DNA of 64,000 nt from Branchiostoma floridae (taxonomy: Eukaryota > Chordata > Leptocardii > Amphioxiformes > Branchiostomatidae): assembly GCF_000003815.2 (NCBI RefSeq), contig NC_049985.1, forward strand, positions 3,177,872-3,241,871. The letters are read 5' to 3'. Shown here one piece after another: positions 22,389 through 34,945 of this stretch (its first letter is position 1; each line of letters begins with the position of its first letter). The position numbers and the translations under genes were made by a program. The notes beneath the pieces were generated by a model that saw nothing but the letters and a program-made list of their open reading frames with translations, was not told where the DNA came from and did not search any database.

Positions 22389-24273
22389 ATTACTTAGATT
22401 AGAATAGCCTAGTTCCCCCCTCCCCGTACGAATGGAACAGTCGAGCTTGGAATGGGAGGTTGAGGAATACACACATGGGACTGAGATGTGTGTGTGAGTG
22501 TCTTTATTATATCCCTAAGTGAAAGGGACTAAGAGTCAGCTTAACAATGGTAGCAGAGGGTGCAACTCTAGACATTTAGAGTCGACGATCCGGGTCTCTG
22601 GTTTCGACGGTGCCCGATTTCTCGGACGTTTTCTGTGTATTGGCTTGGAGGGCGACCTGAGATTTCCAAGATGGCGACGTGTGAACGGCTCGATGCACAG
22701 GGAGTGGTCAAACGTGGCAGGTGTTTGGATTCGTGGAAGCCAGGAAAGCGGGGCAAGGAGAACTAGGGTGTAACCCGAAAATAGCAGTGCGGAAGGAGAG
22801 ACTGAGTTCCAGAGGATTTCTGGGAGGACATGGAGGACCCTATTCAGAAGACTTGAGTGTGGACAGTTGTGAGAGGAACTTTCCAGGATCGTGTAGCCTG
22901 CAGGACCGGCCATCGTGTGCGGGTTCGGTGATTGTCGGCGGGGAGGATTCTACTCGAGGGGCTTCTATTATACATATGTGGCCTTCTAGCTGTATGCAGT
23001 GGGTTTTGAAATTATTTCCGGTGACCCAATTCCTTTGTTCTGTGTGTTTACTTTAGTGTGTTTTGAGAAGACAGTGTCTCAGCACATCTGTTTCATATAT
23101 TACTATTCTGCTGGAAAGGATGGGGACCATTCAGCTTGTATCAGGGGTGGTTGTTAGCTTGTAGCACCATCTGGTTTAGTTTACGAGTACAGTATATATG
23201 GGACGACTATGGGAGTCACCGAGAACAGTTAATGACAGAAGTGATCGCAGAAGAGAACGACAAGACGTAAGAAGTCCACATTGTTGATATGTGTTGTACT
23301 AGACTTGGTAAGAAGTCAACATGATTGATATGTGTTGTACTAGACTTGGTAAGAAGTCAACATGATTGATATGTGTTGTACTAGACTTGGTAAGAAGTCC
23401 ACATGATTGAGATGTGTTGTACTAGACTTGGTAAGAAGTCCACATGATTGAGATGTGTTGTACTAGACTTGGCAAGAAGTCCACATGATTGAGATGTGTT
23501 GTACTAGACTTGGTAAGAAGTCCACATGATTGAGATGTGTTGTACTAGACTTGGTAAGAAGTCCACATTGTTGATATGTGTTGTACTAGACTTGGTAAGA
23601 AGTCCACATTGTTGATATGTGTTGTACTAGACTTGGTAAGAAGTCCACATTATTGAAATGTTGCTGTTGACTTGGTAAGAAGTCCACATGATTGAAATGT
23701 TGTTGTTGACTTGGTCAGAAGTCCACATTATTGACAAGTGTTGTAGTTAACTTGGTAAGAAGTCTACATTAGTTGCGTTACCATAAGGACATTTTAAGTC
23801 ATACGGCCAGTAAAAAGAAAGGACATAGGGGAAGTTTGATGAGTATTACACTGTTCTAAAGTTATCTATATAAGGGAAGTTTGACGAGTATTACACTGTT
23901 ATGAAGATCTGATAAGTATTACACTGTCTAGTTTCTGTAGAACGCAGCTCATCAGTTTATGTAACCTTTTAGTCATGCAACCTTGATAGTTTTAAATATA
24001 GCTCTGTATATTCTGTTACTGAAGTTCTTTAGACAATGGTGTAAATTTCTGGTAGATTTCAATGTTTCAACTTATGTGACGTTATCTAGAATAGAAAAGA
24101 AAAAAGGGGGAATGTTAGATTACTTAGATTAGAATAGCCTAGTTCCCCCCTCCCCGTACGAATGGAACAGTCGAGCTTGGAATGGGAGGTTGAGGAATAC
24201 ACGTGGGACTGAGATGTGTGTGTGAGTGTCTTTATTATATCCCTAAGTGAAAGGGACTAAAGTCAGCTTAACA
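22383..24273 (+). mobile_element. Non-coding LTR element, TRIM type, structurally whole
   Basis: Two nearly identical LTRs (22383-22546 and 24113-24273) begin TGTTAG and end TTAACA. One base after the 5' LTR, a primer-binding site starts at 22548 and matches the 3' end of animal initiator Met tRNA over 12 bases (tggtagcagagg). A purine tract lies at 24093-24112, directly before the 3' LTR. A 5 bp target duplication, aatgt, flanks the element (22378-22382 and 24274-24278). The 1.57 kb interior has no gag or pol and includes a 41 bp tandem array. The small LTR difference suggests a young insertion. It sits in the 3' end of the paralogue B coding region. Confidence 0.92.
23267..23776 (+). repeat. 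41 bp tandem array inside the LTR element, about 12 copies
   Basis: The unit is 'gtaagaagtccacatgattg' followed by 'agatgtgttgtactagactt' and g. Nine central units are nearly identical and the last three are shorter and diverged. It lies in the interior of the TRIM element. Confidence 0.93.
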
Positions 24274-24278
24274 AATGT

Positions 24279-26185
24279 ATCAATCAGTTTTTCTATGAAG
24301 ATCTAATATTTGACCCGTGAAAGGAACAATAGACTCTACAAAATGTTACTGTGTATACAGGTTCATTGCACTGGAAATCGCTCTAAGCACAATGGACTAC
24401 AACTTGCCTTGCCATCTTAATTTGAAGACTGTAGCGCAACCATTTTTACTAAGATGAAGCATGCCATATTAATAACCAGGGACTTCATCTTAACTAGAAT
24501 TGATAGGGTGATGTGTTGTAAATAGTAGTTTTGATTGAGCAAATTTCGTAATTTCACGACACAGCCACACAAAAGAGGAACATTGCACTGGGGAAATTGC
24601 TTCAAGCTCTGGGGAAAGGACATATTAGAGGTCTGTAAAATATTGCGATTTCGATTTTGCCCTCAATGAGATGTATATAAATAACGCTGAATATGTCAAC
24701 TACGTCTATGGAAATAAAGACTGCGTGGTGATATTCAGTTTGCTTGAAAGCGTCATTTATGAAAACTATCGGGTTTCTAACTACGTTTCCTTTCTGTCCT
24801 TCATTGACTGATTTTCTTTAAATTGCTGGTTCTGGTTGCCCCTTTTCTGACTACCGTGCTGGATGATTGTCGGAATAGCTGCTAAGCTGGGCAGTCAGAG
24901 AAACGTGAGACCATTCAACCTCAACATCGTGGGCACTTCATACCTTGTTTAGCACCAAGGACTTATCTTTGTGTTGGTGGTGTTCAGCGCCAAGGACAGA
25001 TGTGATTACCTGTGTGTGGATGGTGTTCAGTTTTGTTACTTTTCTGTTTACTAATTGTACAAGTTTTGTTACTTATGTTTTGTTTTTATTGTTTATGAAT
25101 TGTAGGACTCCAGGAAGAATAGTGATACTATATTTAGTATCACTAATGGATATTCCAATAAAACAAACAAAGCAGGGACAGGTGTATTTACCTGTGTGCG
25201 GATGGTGTTCAGCACCAGTGACGGGTATTTATGGTTGGGTGAAATTGAATGTGGTGTCCCTTTTCCGACTTCTTTTTGCCGCGCATTAGAATCAGTCTTG
25301 TGGTGTCCATTAAACAAAGTTACCATGCCTCCCTCGTTTGTAGTCCTGACATCAAGAGCAATAGAGATGAATTCGTAATGCAAGTGATTGTTATAAGGAC
25401 TGGATATTTCAATTGGCCGGACATTAGAAAAGCATGCTATTTGCGTTAGAGTATAGCTTGATTACAGGCATTTCTATCATAGCTTACGAACGTCAAGGGA
25501 TTGTCAGCCCGCATGTTGTTATTCACATGATGACATAGTCTATAGGTTTTTTTTTTTAAATTTATTCTTGGAAACGGCTGAAAATTGATGCGTGCGTGGA
25601 TGTCATCCATATAATGAAATCAACATGGCCTTATGCATTATTTTATTTAGCAGAGATTGACCACCAGGCCTCTGCAATGAAGCTACATGCTATGTTTGTT
25701 AGGTTTTCAATTATAAGAGCTATGTTATATATATAGAATACAACACGGTGTATTCCGTATCACCCGAGGTGGCCGGAGGGCGATCCGACCCGCGGGAGGG
25801 CTGGGTTCACTGTTTTGATGCGAAATGCGCCAAAAGTTGAACAAATTTGGTGCCCTCAAACAAAAAGTGTTGCAACAGCAATGTTCCAACGTCCGAATCA
25901 GGTATTCACACTCGGTCCGTTCGAAATGGTTTGATTTACTCGAAGAAAGCCTGTGTGATACGCCTTTCGAACCTGTGCAATACGGAAGTTATGGCCCGGT
26001 CCGGAACACCCGTATCGTACGTTTTCGCGTCACAGGTATGACATAATTTCTGTTATAATTAACTCTGTACGGGTAGGACCAAGGCACTATTTCTCTCAAG
26101 GTGTGTATGCTTATGCCAAGAAGGGGTTAGCGAATAGAAACAATCCTATGACGTTGACTAAGCTGTTGGGCTGAGGACATCTTTA
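24279..26185. other. Intergenic stretch between the STAND and P450 loci
   Basis: No exon with family resemblance was found. The words 'ttacctgtgtg' and 'ggatggtgttcag' recur near 25005 and 25187, so part may be a degraded local repeat. The frame at 25825-26046 has no recognised relative. Confidence 0.4.
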
Positions 26186-26189
26186 CCTT

Positions 26190-26878
26190 GAATCTTTACC
26201 TTGAACCACAGCCAGTCGATACCCGTGCGGGTAATAAGGCTGTCCTAGTTGTGGCGGTGGTGGCATCAGTAAGAGAAGTGGTACTCATGTCTGTCTGGGT
26301 GCAGTCCCCATTCCTGCCCCAGTCTTGTCTTGAACTCTTTCACTGACTTGCTATTGACTGTGAGAGTTTATTCCATGCTGGGGTAACTCGTGTGGGAAAG
26401 AAGTGTGCCCTCGGGCCAGTAGCTTTTTGGATTTGATACTTATACTGGTGCCCTCGTGTGTTTGATGCCAAGCTTGGTGTAAACATGGCTCTCCCGCATA
26501 GGTTGCAGTGGTTATTCACTCTAACTGTGTCAAGCCCGTGTGTAATCTTAAACAGCTGGATTATGTCAGATCTCTGTCTTCTGTAGTGTAACGTGGGTAA
26601 CTCCAGCGCTTTTAGCCTTTCTGGGTACGTGAGATGGGATATACTTTTCACCAGTTTTGTTGCTCGTTGTTGCACTCTTTCCACTGTGTCTCTGTCTCTT
26701 TTGGTCTTGGGGGACCATATTGTTGTTGCATATTCTAAGTGCGGTCGCACTAGGCTCTTGTACAGAAGTAAAAAGGATTCTCTTTCAATATGTGCAAAGG
26801 TGTGCTTGATCAGACCAAGAACTCTGTTCGCCTTGTTCGCTTGCACTTGCACTTGCACATCGAACGGCCAACAAACTT
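26190..26878 (-). mobile_element. 5'-truncated LINE, C-terminal reverse-transcriptase fragment
   Basis: The minus-strand frame 26340-26858 reads as the end of a jockey/CR1/L2-like RT protein: LLYKSLVRPHLEYATTIWSP, VERVQQRATKLV, a LPTLHYRRQRSDIIQLFKI stretch, and FFPTRVTPAWNKL before the stop. The 3' end at about 26190 has the short repeat 'ttcaaggtaaaga' twice, typical of the microsatellite-like tails of these LINEs. Catalytic RT motifs are missing. It lies about 130 bp upstream of the P450 ATG, antisense to it. Confidence 0.85.
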
Positions 26879-27008
26879 TGAACTTTTAATGTGGACCTTG
26901 AACAGTCACCCGTTTTTCACGAGATAAGTTAGTACTGCGCAAAACGGATGCGTGTAAACGCTTGCTGACTGCGTTTTTTTGGGAAAAATAGCTGCAGTCG
27001 CTACCTGG

Positions 27009-30000
27009 ATGGCTGAGTCCGCCCAGGAGATTTTGCAGATCTCTGGGCTGAATGCACAAACCTGCCTTGTCTTTTGTGTGGCCTTTCTACTAGCAAATGT
27101 ACTGTTGAAGCGTCCCAAAAAACTGCCTCCTTACCCGGCAGGACGAGTGCCCGTTCTCGGGCACCTCCTCGCCTTGGGCCGGGCGCCTCACCTACAGCTG
27201 ACGGTGTGGAGGCGGCAGTACGGGGACGTCTTCACCGTCAGGATGGGGATGGAAGATGTGGTGGTTCTGAACGGCTACACTGCCGTCAAGGACGCGCTCG
27301 TGGACAGGTCCGAGCTGTTCGCCTCCAGGCCGCAAAACTACCTTCTTGATACGATTGTCGGTTGCGGAAAAGGTAATGTGAACAGTTCGTTCCCTATTCA
27401 TTTTCCCGAGGGGCAAAGTTTGTTTCTTTCTGTCTTGATATTCAACAAAGCAGTCACACATACGATGGCAACCTGAATGCCGTTGTTTTTGTATTTAAAA
27501 AAGCACAGGCATATATACATATAATACATAGACAGTTACGTAGATAAACATACCCCTCCTGACATAAGGTACCCATCATTACATACTAGCGTCTACAGTC
27601 TTGTTGTTGACATTGATTGCTTTATGGAAAAGAGAGTTCCGAAGTCTTTTTGTTCTGGCAGGGGGGGGGGGGATGGAAATAGTTTGTTTCCCAGTGCCGT
27701 GAGCAGGGGTCGCGGTGTCGCCAACGAACCCCGATGTGCCGGTTGCAAGCGCGACGTTTTTTGAAAAGTTAAAAGATAACGCAAATGGCTGTGACGTCAC
27801 AGTGCCACACCATGCCCCACTATGCCCTCACCATGCCCCCAACGTACAGCGGACTTTAGCACCAGTATATAGGCAGCAATGGGCATGAACTAAATGCGAA
27901 TGTACCAAAAACAGGCGCCATTTCTGCTATCAAAGGAACGATGTCAGTTTGAAGATACATGTACATGTACATGGTACTAGTATACATGTATGGTGGGCCT
28001 CCTTGGAAACCAACTCTCAAAAGTTGAAGGGGTTGTCCACCCGTCTTAAGATGAAATGAATAAAGTAGAGTTCGGCGACCTCATTCCTCCATGAAATATT
28101 TAGTGTTTTTGTAGATTTTAGGTATGATGATGTTAATCTTTGACTAACTTGCACATGTCACAAGTATAGAATTCACACTATTTATCATTAAGCTTGTCTT
28201 TTGCATTGATTATGCAAATCAGTCCCTCATTTGCATGTGTAGTATCTGTTTATGTTCCACCTGTCATGAATTACACGTGTTACACTTGTTGAAGTCCAGG
28301 TATGGAAAATAATAGAATAATATATTACAAATTATTTTTTCTCCAGACATCATGTCTGCACGCTGGGGAACTGCGGTGAAGCAGAGAAGGAGGTTTTCCA
28401 TTACCGCCTTAAAGTCTCTGGGCATGAAGATTGGCACTGGCAGCATTGAAGAAAAAATCAAAGAGGAAGCGAGCTATCTTCGTAACAAGGTAAGACAAAA
28501 TCAAGGGTATTTTTTTGCACGATCGGAAATGAAATTTCATATAGGCATGCCATCTTGGCGATATTCATACTTGTGATAAGAACACAGCCTTACATATGCA
28601 CTAAATTGTTGTCACAGAAATAACAGCTGTTGTGACATTATATCAGATTGAATGTGCAGGCTATATGTATAACAAACAAAGCAAATTATGTACTACAATG
28701 ATGTGTCATTAACCTTGGACGTGCTTTGAGTGCGCGAATGTTTCTCCCGGGAAAATGTACATCAATGCAAAAAACTGCATGCTTTCCTCGCATGAATAGT
28801 TTCTCGGGTTGAAACGTCACTGAATAAAGAGACATTTTTCACAAACCTTGCTTTATTTCCACCGACGTTTCGGTGACCGTCTGTCACTTGGCAATTCTGA
28901 CTGATTCACATTCTGCTGCGGTAACAAACATCAAAGATTTCCATATCTATAGTTGACATATATTGAACTCTTCTTAACGTTTGTTACCGCATCCGTGAGC
29001 AGCGACACCTATTGCTGCAGTACATGTGAACCAGTCAGAGGAAGGTCACAGACGGTCACCAAAACGTCAGTGAAAATAAAGCAAGGATGGTAAAAAAGGA
29101 GTCTCCTTATTATGCATCTTCAGATTGTAGAATATGATGGACAGGCCTTCGACATCTCAAACGACGTGAACGTTGCCGTCGCAAACATCATCTGCTCCAT
29201 GGTGTTCGGGAAGCGCTACGACTACGGGGACAAGACGTTCCGAGAGCTCTCGGAGTCGGTCTCGAACGTCATAGCTGCAATGCAGGGACAGATCGTCACC
29301 GTCTTCCCTTTGCTTCGGTTTGTTCCTGGAGGTGAGTCATATTTAATCGTGTTTTCGGTGTTTAAATAGCATAGAAAAAAAAGTGTGGAAATTAAAATTA
29401 TTGCCATGGCGACGGTTTTATTGTTTACAAGTATCAAAGATTGTTGTTATTAATGGGCTTTAATAGTCGTATTCCATTCGCCTGGCGATTAATGTTCAGA
29501 GAGCATTCCTGTCAAAAGGGGTTCTCTTGTGAGTGAAGGGTGAACTAATAATGTAAATGCTTCTCATCGATTTTACGAAACAGACCCTCATTTACATAAA
29601 TCATATCATCTTCTCTAGCTTACCACAATGATATTAAAGCGTTTTCTCATTAATTATGCAAATTAGGTCTTTATTTTGACTGAAAAATCGCCATGCGCGA
29701 ATACGGAAAACACTGCTGTGCACACGTACAGGCCTATACGCCTTTCTCACGCGGCGGCCATGATAGATCTAAAAAGAGTTCAATGTGGCAAACAAAAGGC
29801 TGTCCATCATAATTAGCAGTTCAACCAATGATAGCCTGCCAATTAGGAAAGCGACCAATAAGTGAATGGCTGCAAATCCGTCAAAAATTTGCATTACTAT
29901 GTTTTTATTTTGCATCTCTTAAGGGACTATGGGGTCAGTCTTCACTACTCTAAATTGCTACATCTTTCGGTGCATAACACTTCTTGTAATATTTATTATT

Positions 30001-33000
30001 CTATCTTGTATCATGAAAATTTGTGTGGTTTGGGGGGAAACTAAATGGGACCTTGTTTTAGAAATAAGTTTTGTCTGTTTGCCTCATTGACCTCGTCTTC
30101 GATCTATCATGGCCGCCGCGTGAGAAAGGTGTATACCGCTATGTGACCTGCGACTGGAAAGCTTACCCGTGGAGGTAATGGTTCAGTCCGGCATGATGCA
30201 ACTACGCACGCGCGGACTTTGGCATTCCTGACATTCCTGTACAGTTTTTGGAATTCTTTGCAAACGGTCGCTCACTATATTATTAGGCTCGCCCATCAGG
30301 CGTCGCCAAAAACCCCATGCAACCATGTATCTTAAGATCCATCTTTCTTTACATTTACAACTGTGAGAAGAAGTCAAACCTGTACATACTAGCACTCATT
30401 GGACGTTGTAGTTGCATGTAGTAAGATAACTCCTTCTTATTTAACTAGAACTAGTACTTGTACTTAGATTATTCAGATCTACTTAGAACTTTATCATTCC
30501 GACCTGTACTTAGCTTGTGAGAGCAGAAACGTACAATGAAGGTCTTCTTTATTCATGCATTCATTCATTTATTAACCTACACGTTTAAAGCGCGTGCGGT
30601 AATATTTGCTATACACGGTTCCGGCAAGGTGGTATTGTGGTTGGTCACTCCCATACGTTCACAGCTATAAATGTTTTTTTTGTTGCATTCGTATGTTTGG
30701 CATGCACCTATTTTTTTTTACACCGTAGCAGATGCTACAGGTGATGTAATGCAGAAAACATATCTTTTGCCATGGAATTGTGGAATAGGTCATTAATGTC
30801 GTTGGCTTTTATGGTCTGCGGTAACTTGGGGGTCGCCGAGTAGATGTTGAGTTATGTGTTGTTTTAACGTCCTGTGTCTTGTTGCTTGACACATAAAGCT
30901 GTTGTTGTTATTTAGTTAAGACTTCAAACAGATATTAGGCTGATGTTAGGCTCCGGCTTCCTACACTGCATTGATTACCGCCAACTTATAAACAATAAAC
31001 AAACTTTTTCCAGTGTAAACGGACGTCGTCACAGCGAAGTTACTGTAAAATGTATGTTTTACAGTAAACAGATCCAGCATGAAAGCGCTCAAACTCAACT
31101 CAAAGATCAAGGCACTTCTGTGGGACGAGATAGCCCACCATCGTGAGAACCTCGATCGCGAGAATCCGCGAGACTTCATCGACCTCCTCCTTCTCCAGCT
31201 GGAGCAGCATGAAAAGGTGGACAACCTGACGGAGGAGAATGTCATGCACATAACCCATAACATCTTCTTCGCTGGGATGGAGACAACCACCAACACTTTG
31301 CTGTGGAGCCTCCTCTACATGACTTTGAACCCAGGCGTACAAAAGAAGGTAATTACCTTTGATGTTTGTTAGAAACAAAACACTTTTCATAATCAGTAGA
31401 TTTTTTGTAAATAGAATTTTCATCAAGCAGTGACTACTTTTTAAAGGTTAACACACGTACAAAATTTCGATGGCTCTCAGTCCATTCTTGCTCACGGAGT
31501 GGTCCATGCTATTCACAACATATTTAACGTCACATACATGTATCTATAGACACCATAGTCTTAAACTCTGCATCCAGGAAAGGTTAATTCTGCACTTCAT
31601 TTCTGTAAAAAAAAATAACGGTTCTTGTGGGAGACCAATGTGCAAATGTTGGCACAACATAGTGTGTTTTTGGCACACAAAAAGACAGATTAGCCGGAGG
31701 CTCGGTGGGCGTCACTCCACCGTAAGGGAAAGTCATGCCTTTCCCGAGGGCACATCGTTGGGGCATGTTGGGTATCGAACTTGGGACCTTTCGATTCCGA
31801 GCCGAACGCTCAAACAGTTACGCCACACTACCCATTTCAACCATGTAATCAATCTCTCTCTAAGTCTAAGCTTCTTGATATAATCAACGTTAACAGTGAT
31901 GCTTGTCCACACAGGTACAGCAGGAGCTTGATGCCGTCATTGGTGAGAGTCTGCCCGCCCTGTCTCACCGTCCCCAGCTGCCCTACGTGAATGCCTGCCT
32001 ACAGGAGGTCATGAGGATCCGCACTCTTCTTCCCTTGAACGTTCCACATGCCACCACGCAGGAGGTCAAAGTTCAGGGGTTTGACATCCCCAAAGGCATT
32101 AAGGTATGCAAAGTTCAGTATTACTTTGGTGGCACTGTTGCAGAGATAATTACCTGGACCTATGTGACGAGGAAGAAGAGACTGCGGAATACACAACAAG
32201 GGCGAAGTACAAACAGCCACACACAAACTCACATGCACTGGAACACACACATACACACACACCACAAACGCACACACACACCACATACACAGTGACACAC
32301 ACAGTGACGCACACAAACACAGTGACGCACACACACACAGTGACACACACAAACACACGCAGTGTGACTTCAAATGATACAGGCATCATTACGAGGCGTT
32401 ACTGCCGTGACTTCTATCCAGGTCCAAGTACAAATCTACTGAAAGGTTTACTGCATAGCTACAAGTTATCTGATTCTCGACCCTTGACCGCACGTTTACT
32501 TTTTGATCCAGGTATTTCCTAACCTGTACTCTGTCCACATGGACCCCGCCTACTGGCCTGACCCGGACCGGTTTGACCCCGAAAGGTTTCTGGACGCGGA
32601 AGGGAACGTTATCGACAAGCCTGAGTCTTTCCTGCCCTTCTCTGGAGGTAAGGGTTAAGCTTGGTTCCCGGTCGGGTAATTCTCGGAAACGAAAAATATG
32701 ATTTAATATGCATCAAATCGCACAGAACGTTAGAAAAATATTCATGAGCAAAATTTGCGTATATTTCTTGATACACACTTTTATTCTTCGTTTCCGCAAA
32801 CATCCCGGCTGGCCCCCGGTTTGGAAATGGGACTTAAACCTAGGAGATATCATTATTTGGATACAGTAATGATAACACACGGTCGTATTTGGCATACGCC
32901 TGATCTCAAGCCGGTACCTCACTGGATTGCGGTACAGTGGCAGTACGTTGGGGCTTTGGGTAGATTGGCGGTTAGTTCGTGCCCATTGGTGCCTATTGCA

Positions 33001-34227
33001 GGATTGGCTCCCAACTTTGCTGTACGCGGATGGTATGGTCACGGCATGGTAGCTGAGGCCTTTTCCCAACTTGCGATATTTTTTAACTTTTAAACAAACA
33101 TCGCCTTTATAACCTGGTACTTTGCCGTTCGTTGGCGCCTGTTACCGGCGCCGCGACGCCTGTTTGCGGTAAGGTGACTGTTCCAAAACATAACGGTAGA
33201 GGGAGGTGGAAAAGGCTGGAAGGCTGGATTGGAGGGGTGGGGGTGGTTATCTGGTAGGGTTCAAGCATCTGGATTTGGAACTAGGAAGGGTTTGAGCCAA
33301 TTTGGATTGGGAACCAGGAAGGGGTTTGAGCCAATTTGGATTGGGAACTAGGCTAGGGAGAGTTTGAGCTATTTTGGATTGGGAACCAGGAAGGGGTTTG
33401 AGAAATTTCTGGATTGGAACTAGGGTAGGGACAAAACTGGAATTTTTTCACTTCTTCCACCCCCACCCCCCTCCACTTTTATTTTTTTGGAACGGCCCAT
33501 TATATTGGCGGTGTCAAACACCAACCGTCAGGGTACTACTCTCCAAGCAGAGGATAGGCTCCGACCGCGAGACATAAAGAAAATGCTACAAAATATAAAG
33601 TCAGATAAAAACGCCTTAAAAATGTACAAAACTTAAAAATGTACAACCGGAGCCGCTGAAAGATGTCTGGAGAGTACCACGGTACCACAGTCAAGTTAGA
33701 CACCCCCTTTAGATTGATGATGATGATGATTGGTTTATTGGAAATGAAGATCGAAATCTGGCAGCCCAAAGGCTGAATTATGTATCATCTTACAGAAATC
33801 ACAATCTCAGTCATTAAGTTAAAACTACAGTGTAAAATGCAAAGGAAACAAGTAAAAGTATCGTTTTAAAATCGTACGGTCACAGATAAAATCAAGTAGA
33901 AATATATCTCTGCTCTTTGCTGTTTCCAGATAATCCAACAAACTATTCAAAGGCGTCACAATCATGAATTGCTGTAGGTTGATGGCATGGTTACTGCATG
34001 GTGACCCTTTAGCTATAGAGTTTCTAGTCTAGTGTTCACTCTATTCTCCTGCAGGCCGGCGCGTGTGCATTGGTGAAAAGCTGGCCAGGATGGAGCTTTT
34101 CCTGTTCTTCTCGACCCTGCTGCAGTCCTTCACCTTCAAGGCGCCAGAGGGCGCTCCTCCGACCGACGGCGTCGTTGGGATAACCTGGGGTCCGCATCCG
34201 TTCAAGCTCTGTGCCATTCGGCGTTAG
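27009..34227 (+). CDS. Cytochrome P450, CYP2 clan, 498 aa, 7 exons
   Basis: Exons 27009-27372, 28347-28489, 29124-29331, 31065-31348, 31915-32103, 32512-32647 and 34055-34227; phases 1,0,1,0,0,1; 1497 nt. N-terminal ER anchor (CLVFCVAFLLANVLL) and proline-rich hinge (LPPYPAGRVPVLGHL). The C-helix has W and R (SARWGTAVKQRRRF), the I-helix FFAGMETTTNT carries the oxygen-activation A-G-x-E-T, the K-helix ExxR is EVMR, PERF follows, and the haem ligand loop is FSGGRRVCIGEKLA with its cysteine. All canonical parts are present and the length is usual for a microsomal CYP2, so the gene is predicted active: NADPH-P450-reductase-dependent monooxygenation at the ER. The substrate cannot be deduced. The ATG lies just after a LINE fragment, so the promoter may be short or rearranged. 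Confidence 0.95.
28846..29088. mobile_element. Foldback MITE in P450 intron 2
   Basis: Inverted ends: 'ccttgctttatttccaccga' then 'cgtttcggtgaccgtctgtc' on the left, and 'ggtcacagacggtcaccaaa' then 'acgtcagtgaaaataaagca' on the right. The inner 'tttgttaccgca' and 'tgcggtaacaaa' also pair. It shares the 'gacgtttcggtg' word with the element at 15282-15481. Confidence 0.8.
29731..30138. mobile_element. TIR element (MITE) in P450 intron 3
   Basis: The left end 'ggcctatacgcctttctcac' continuing 'gcggcggccatgatagatc' is mirrored by 'gatctatcatggccgccgcg' continuing 'tgagaaaggtgtatacc'. That makes about 37 bp inverted repeats around a 330 bp non-coding interior. Confidence 0.9.
31660..31840 (-). 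mobile_element. tRNA-derived SINE fragment in P450 intron 4
   Basis: On the minus strand the head has 'tggcgtaactgtttgag', a B-box-like 'agttcgatacc', and the shared body word 'tgccctcgggaaaggca'. A similar degraded piece is at about 59586-59700. Confidence 0.65.
32195..32365. repeat. CA-rich microsatellite in P450 intron 5
   Basis: Irregular (CA)n with interspersed 'cagtgacac' words. Frames across it are low-complexity. Confidence 0.95.
33262..33435 (+). repeat. Minisatellite in P450 intron 6, about 4 units of about 42 bp
   Basis: The unit is built of 'ggaaccaggaaggggtttga' plus 'gccaatttggattg'. Units differ slightly ('aactagg' against 'aaccagg'). Confidence 0.85.
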
Positions 34228-34239
34228 CTTAACACTAGA

Positions 34240-34434
34240 TCACCTTTATTCGCGGCATAAACGATATACGTTGTACCTAAAACGGTATTTTGGGATATCA
34301 AGTCGGAAGACGGCGGTTTCAAATTGCATTTTATTCAAATATTGCAGTTGGAAACCACCGTCGTTCAACTTGATATCCCAAAGTAGTCTGGATTTAAGTA
34401 CTTTGGATATAGGTTTCCCCGCGAATAAAGGTGA
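34240..34434. mobile_element. MITE, family M1, copy 2
   Basis: Best-preserved copy: TIRs 'tcacctttattcgcgg' and 'ccgcgaataaaggtga', and an inner foldback 'gggatatcaagt' with 'ggcggtttcaaattgca' against 'tgcagttggaaaccacc' and 'acttgatatccc'. It begins 12 bp after the P450 stop codon and so probably lies in that gene's 3' UTR. Confidence 0.92.
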
Positions 34435-34808
34435 ATACCCTGAATTATCCGGACCAGGAGCATTTAATGATTTCCTTTTATCAAACATTGATATTTTTCA
34501 ATGGAAATTTACAGGGTGGTAGAACCTGCTCAGAACATTACAAAAATATTGATTGACCGGACGTTGAACTGTACCTTACACTTTGGCCCCCTTGTATGCA
34601 ATGTAACTAAAGGTCTCCAAGGTCGTGGGGCCACTACATGGTTGGATGATGTAATCCACTTATGAATCCTTCTACAATAGAAGCCAGTTAATCTCACCAC
34701 GGATAATTGCACACTGTTAATTTCATGGTATCTTCAAATCCCAAACCAGCTGGAAAACCTCGCCTTGTTGCACCACCAGGATAATTGCAAAAAACGCACT
34801 GGCAAATG

Positions 34809-34945
34809 CGGAGTGCAATTAAACGGCTTCTACTCTACGATAAGTTAAAATGTTTAAACAAACATTCATTGATCAAGTTGGGCAACAGGCCTTAAATAGA
34901 ATCGTGGCCCATTCTATACTGTACACAGTGGATAGTGTGGGAACA
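34809..34945 (+). pseudogene. Relic of a CARD/STAND-family NTPase exon
   Basis: 34889-34942 translates as ALNRIVAHSILYTVDSVG, matching ALNRIVSYSVLHTLDSVS of paralogue A and TLNRIVTLSVMYTVDSVE of paralogue B. The preceding bases ('aaatgtttaaacaaacattc', 'attgatcaagttggg') align with 'gaatgtttagaaaaccattc' and 'attggtccagttgga' of B, but with a frame break and a gap. No other exon of such a gene is seen nearby. It is a dead fragment of a third gene body. Confidence 0.75.

Noticed and set aside
22519-23056. Coding capacity inside the LTR element
   Set aside because: Short frames on both strands lack any gag, protease, RT or integrase resemblance; the element fits a non-coding TRIM.
23267-23776. 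Regular 41 bp repeats that resemble a CRISPR array
   Set aside because: Units are contiguous without unique spacers, and the array lies inside a eukaryotic LTR element.
25825-26046. Possible small exon with two open frames
   Set aside because: No splice sites or family match could be supported; left as unassigned intergenic sequence.
26940-26960. Xenobiotic-response-like GCGTG core upstream of the P450
   Set aside because: A five-base core occurs by chance very often and nothing else supports regulation by an AhR-type factor.
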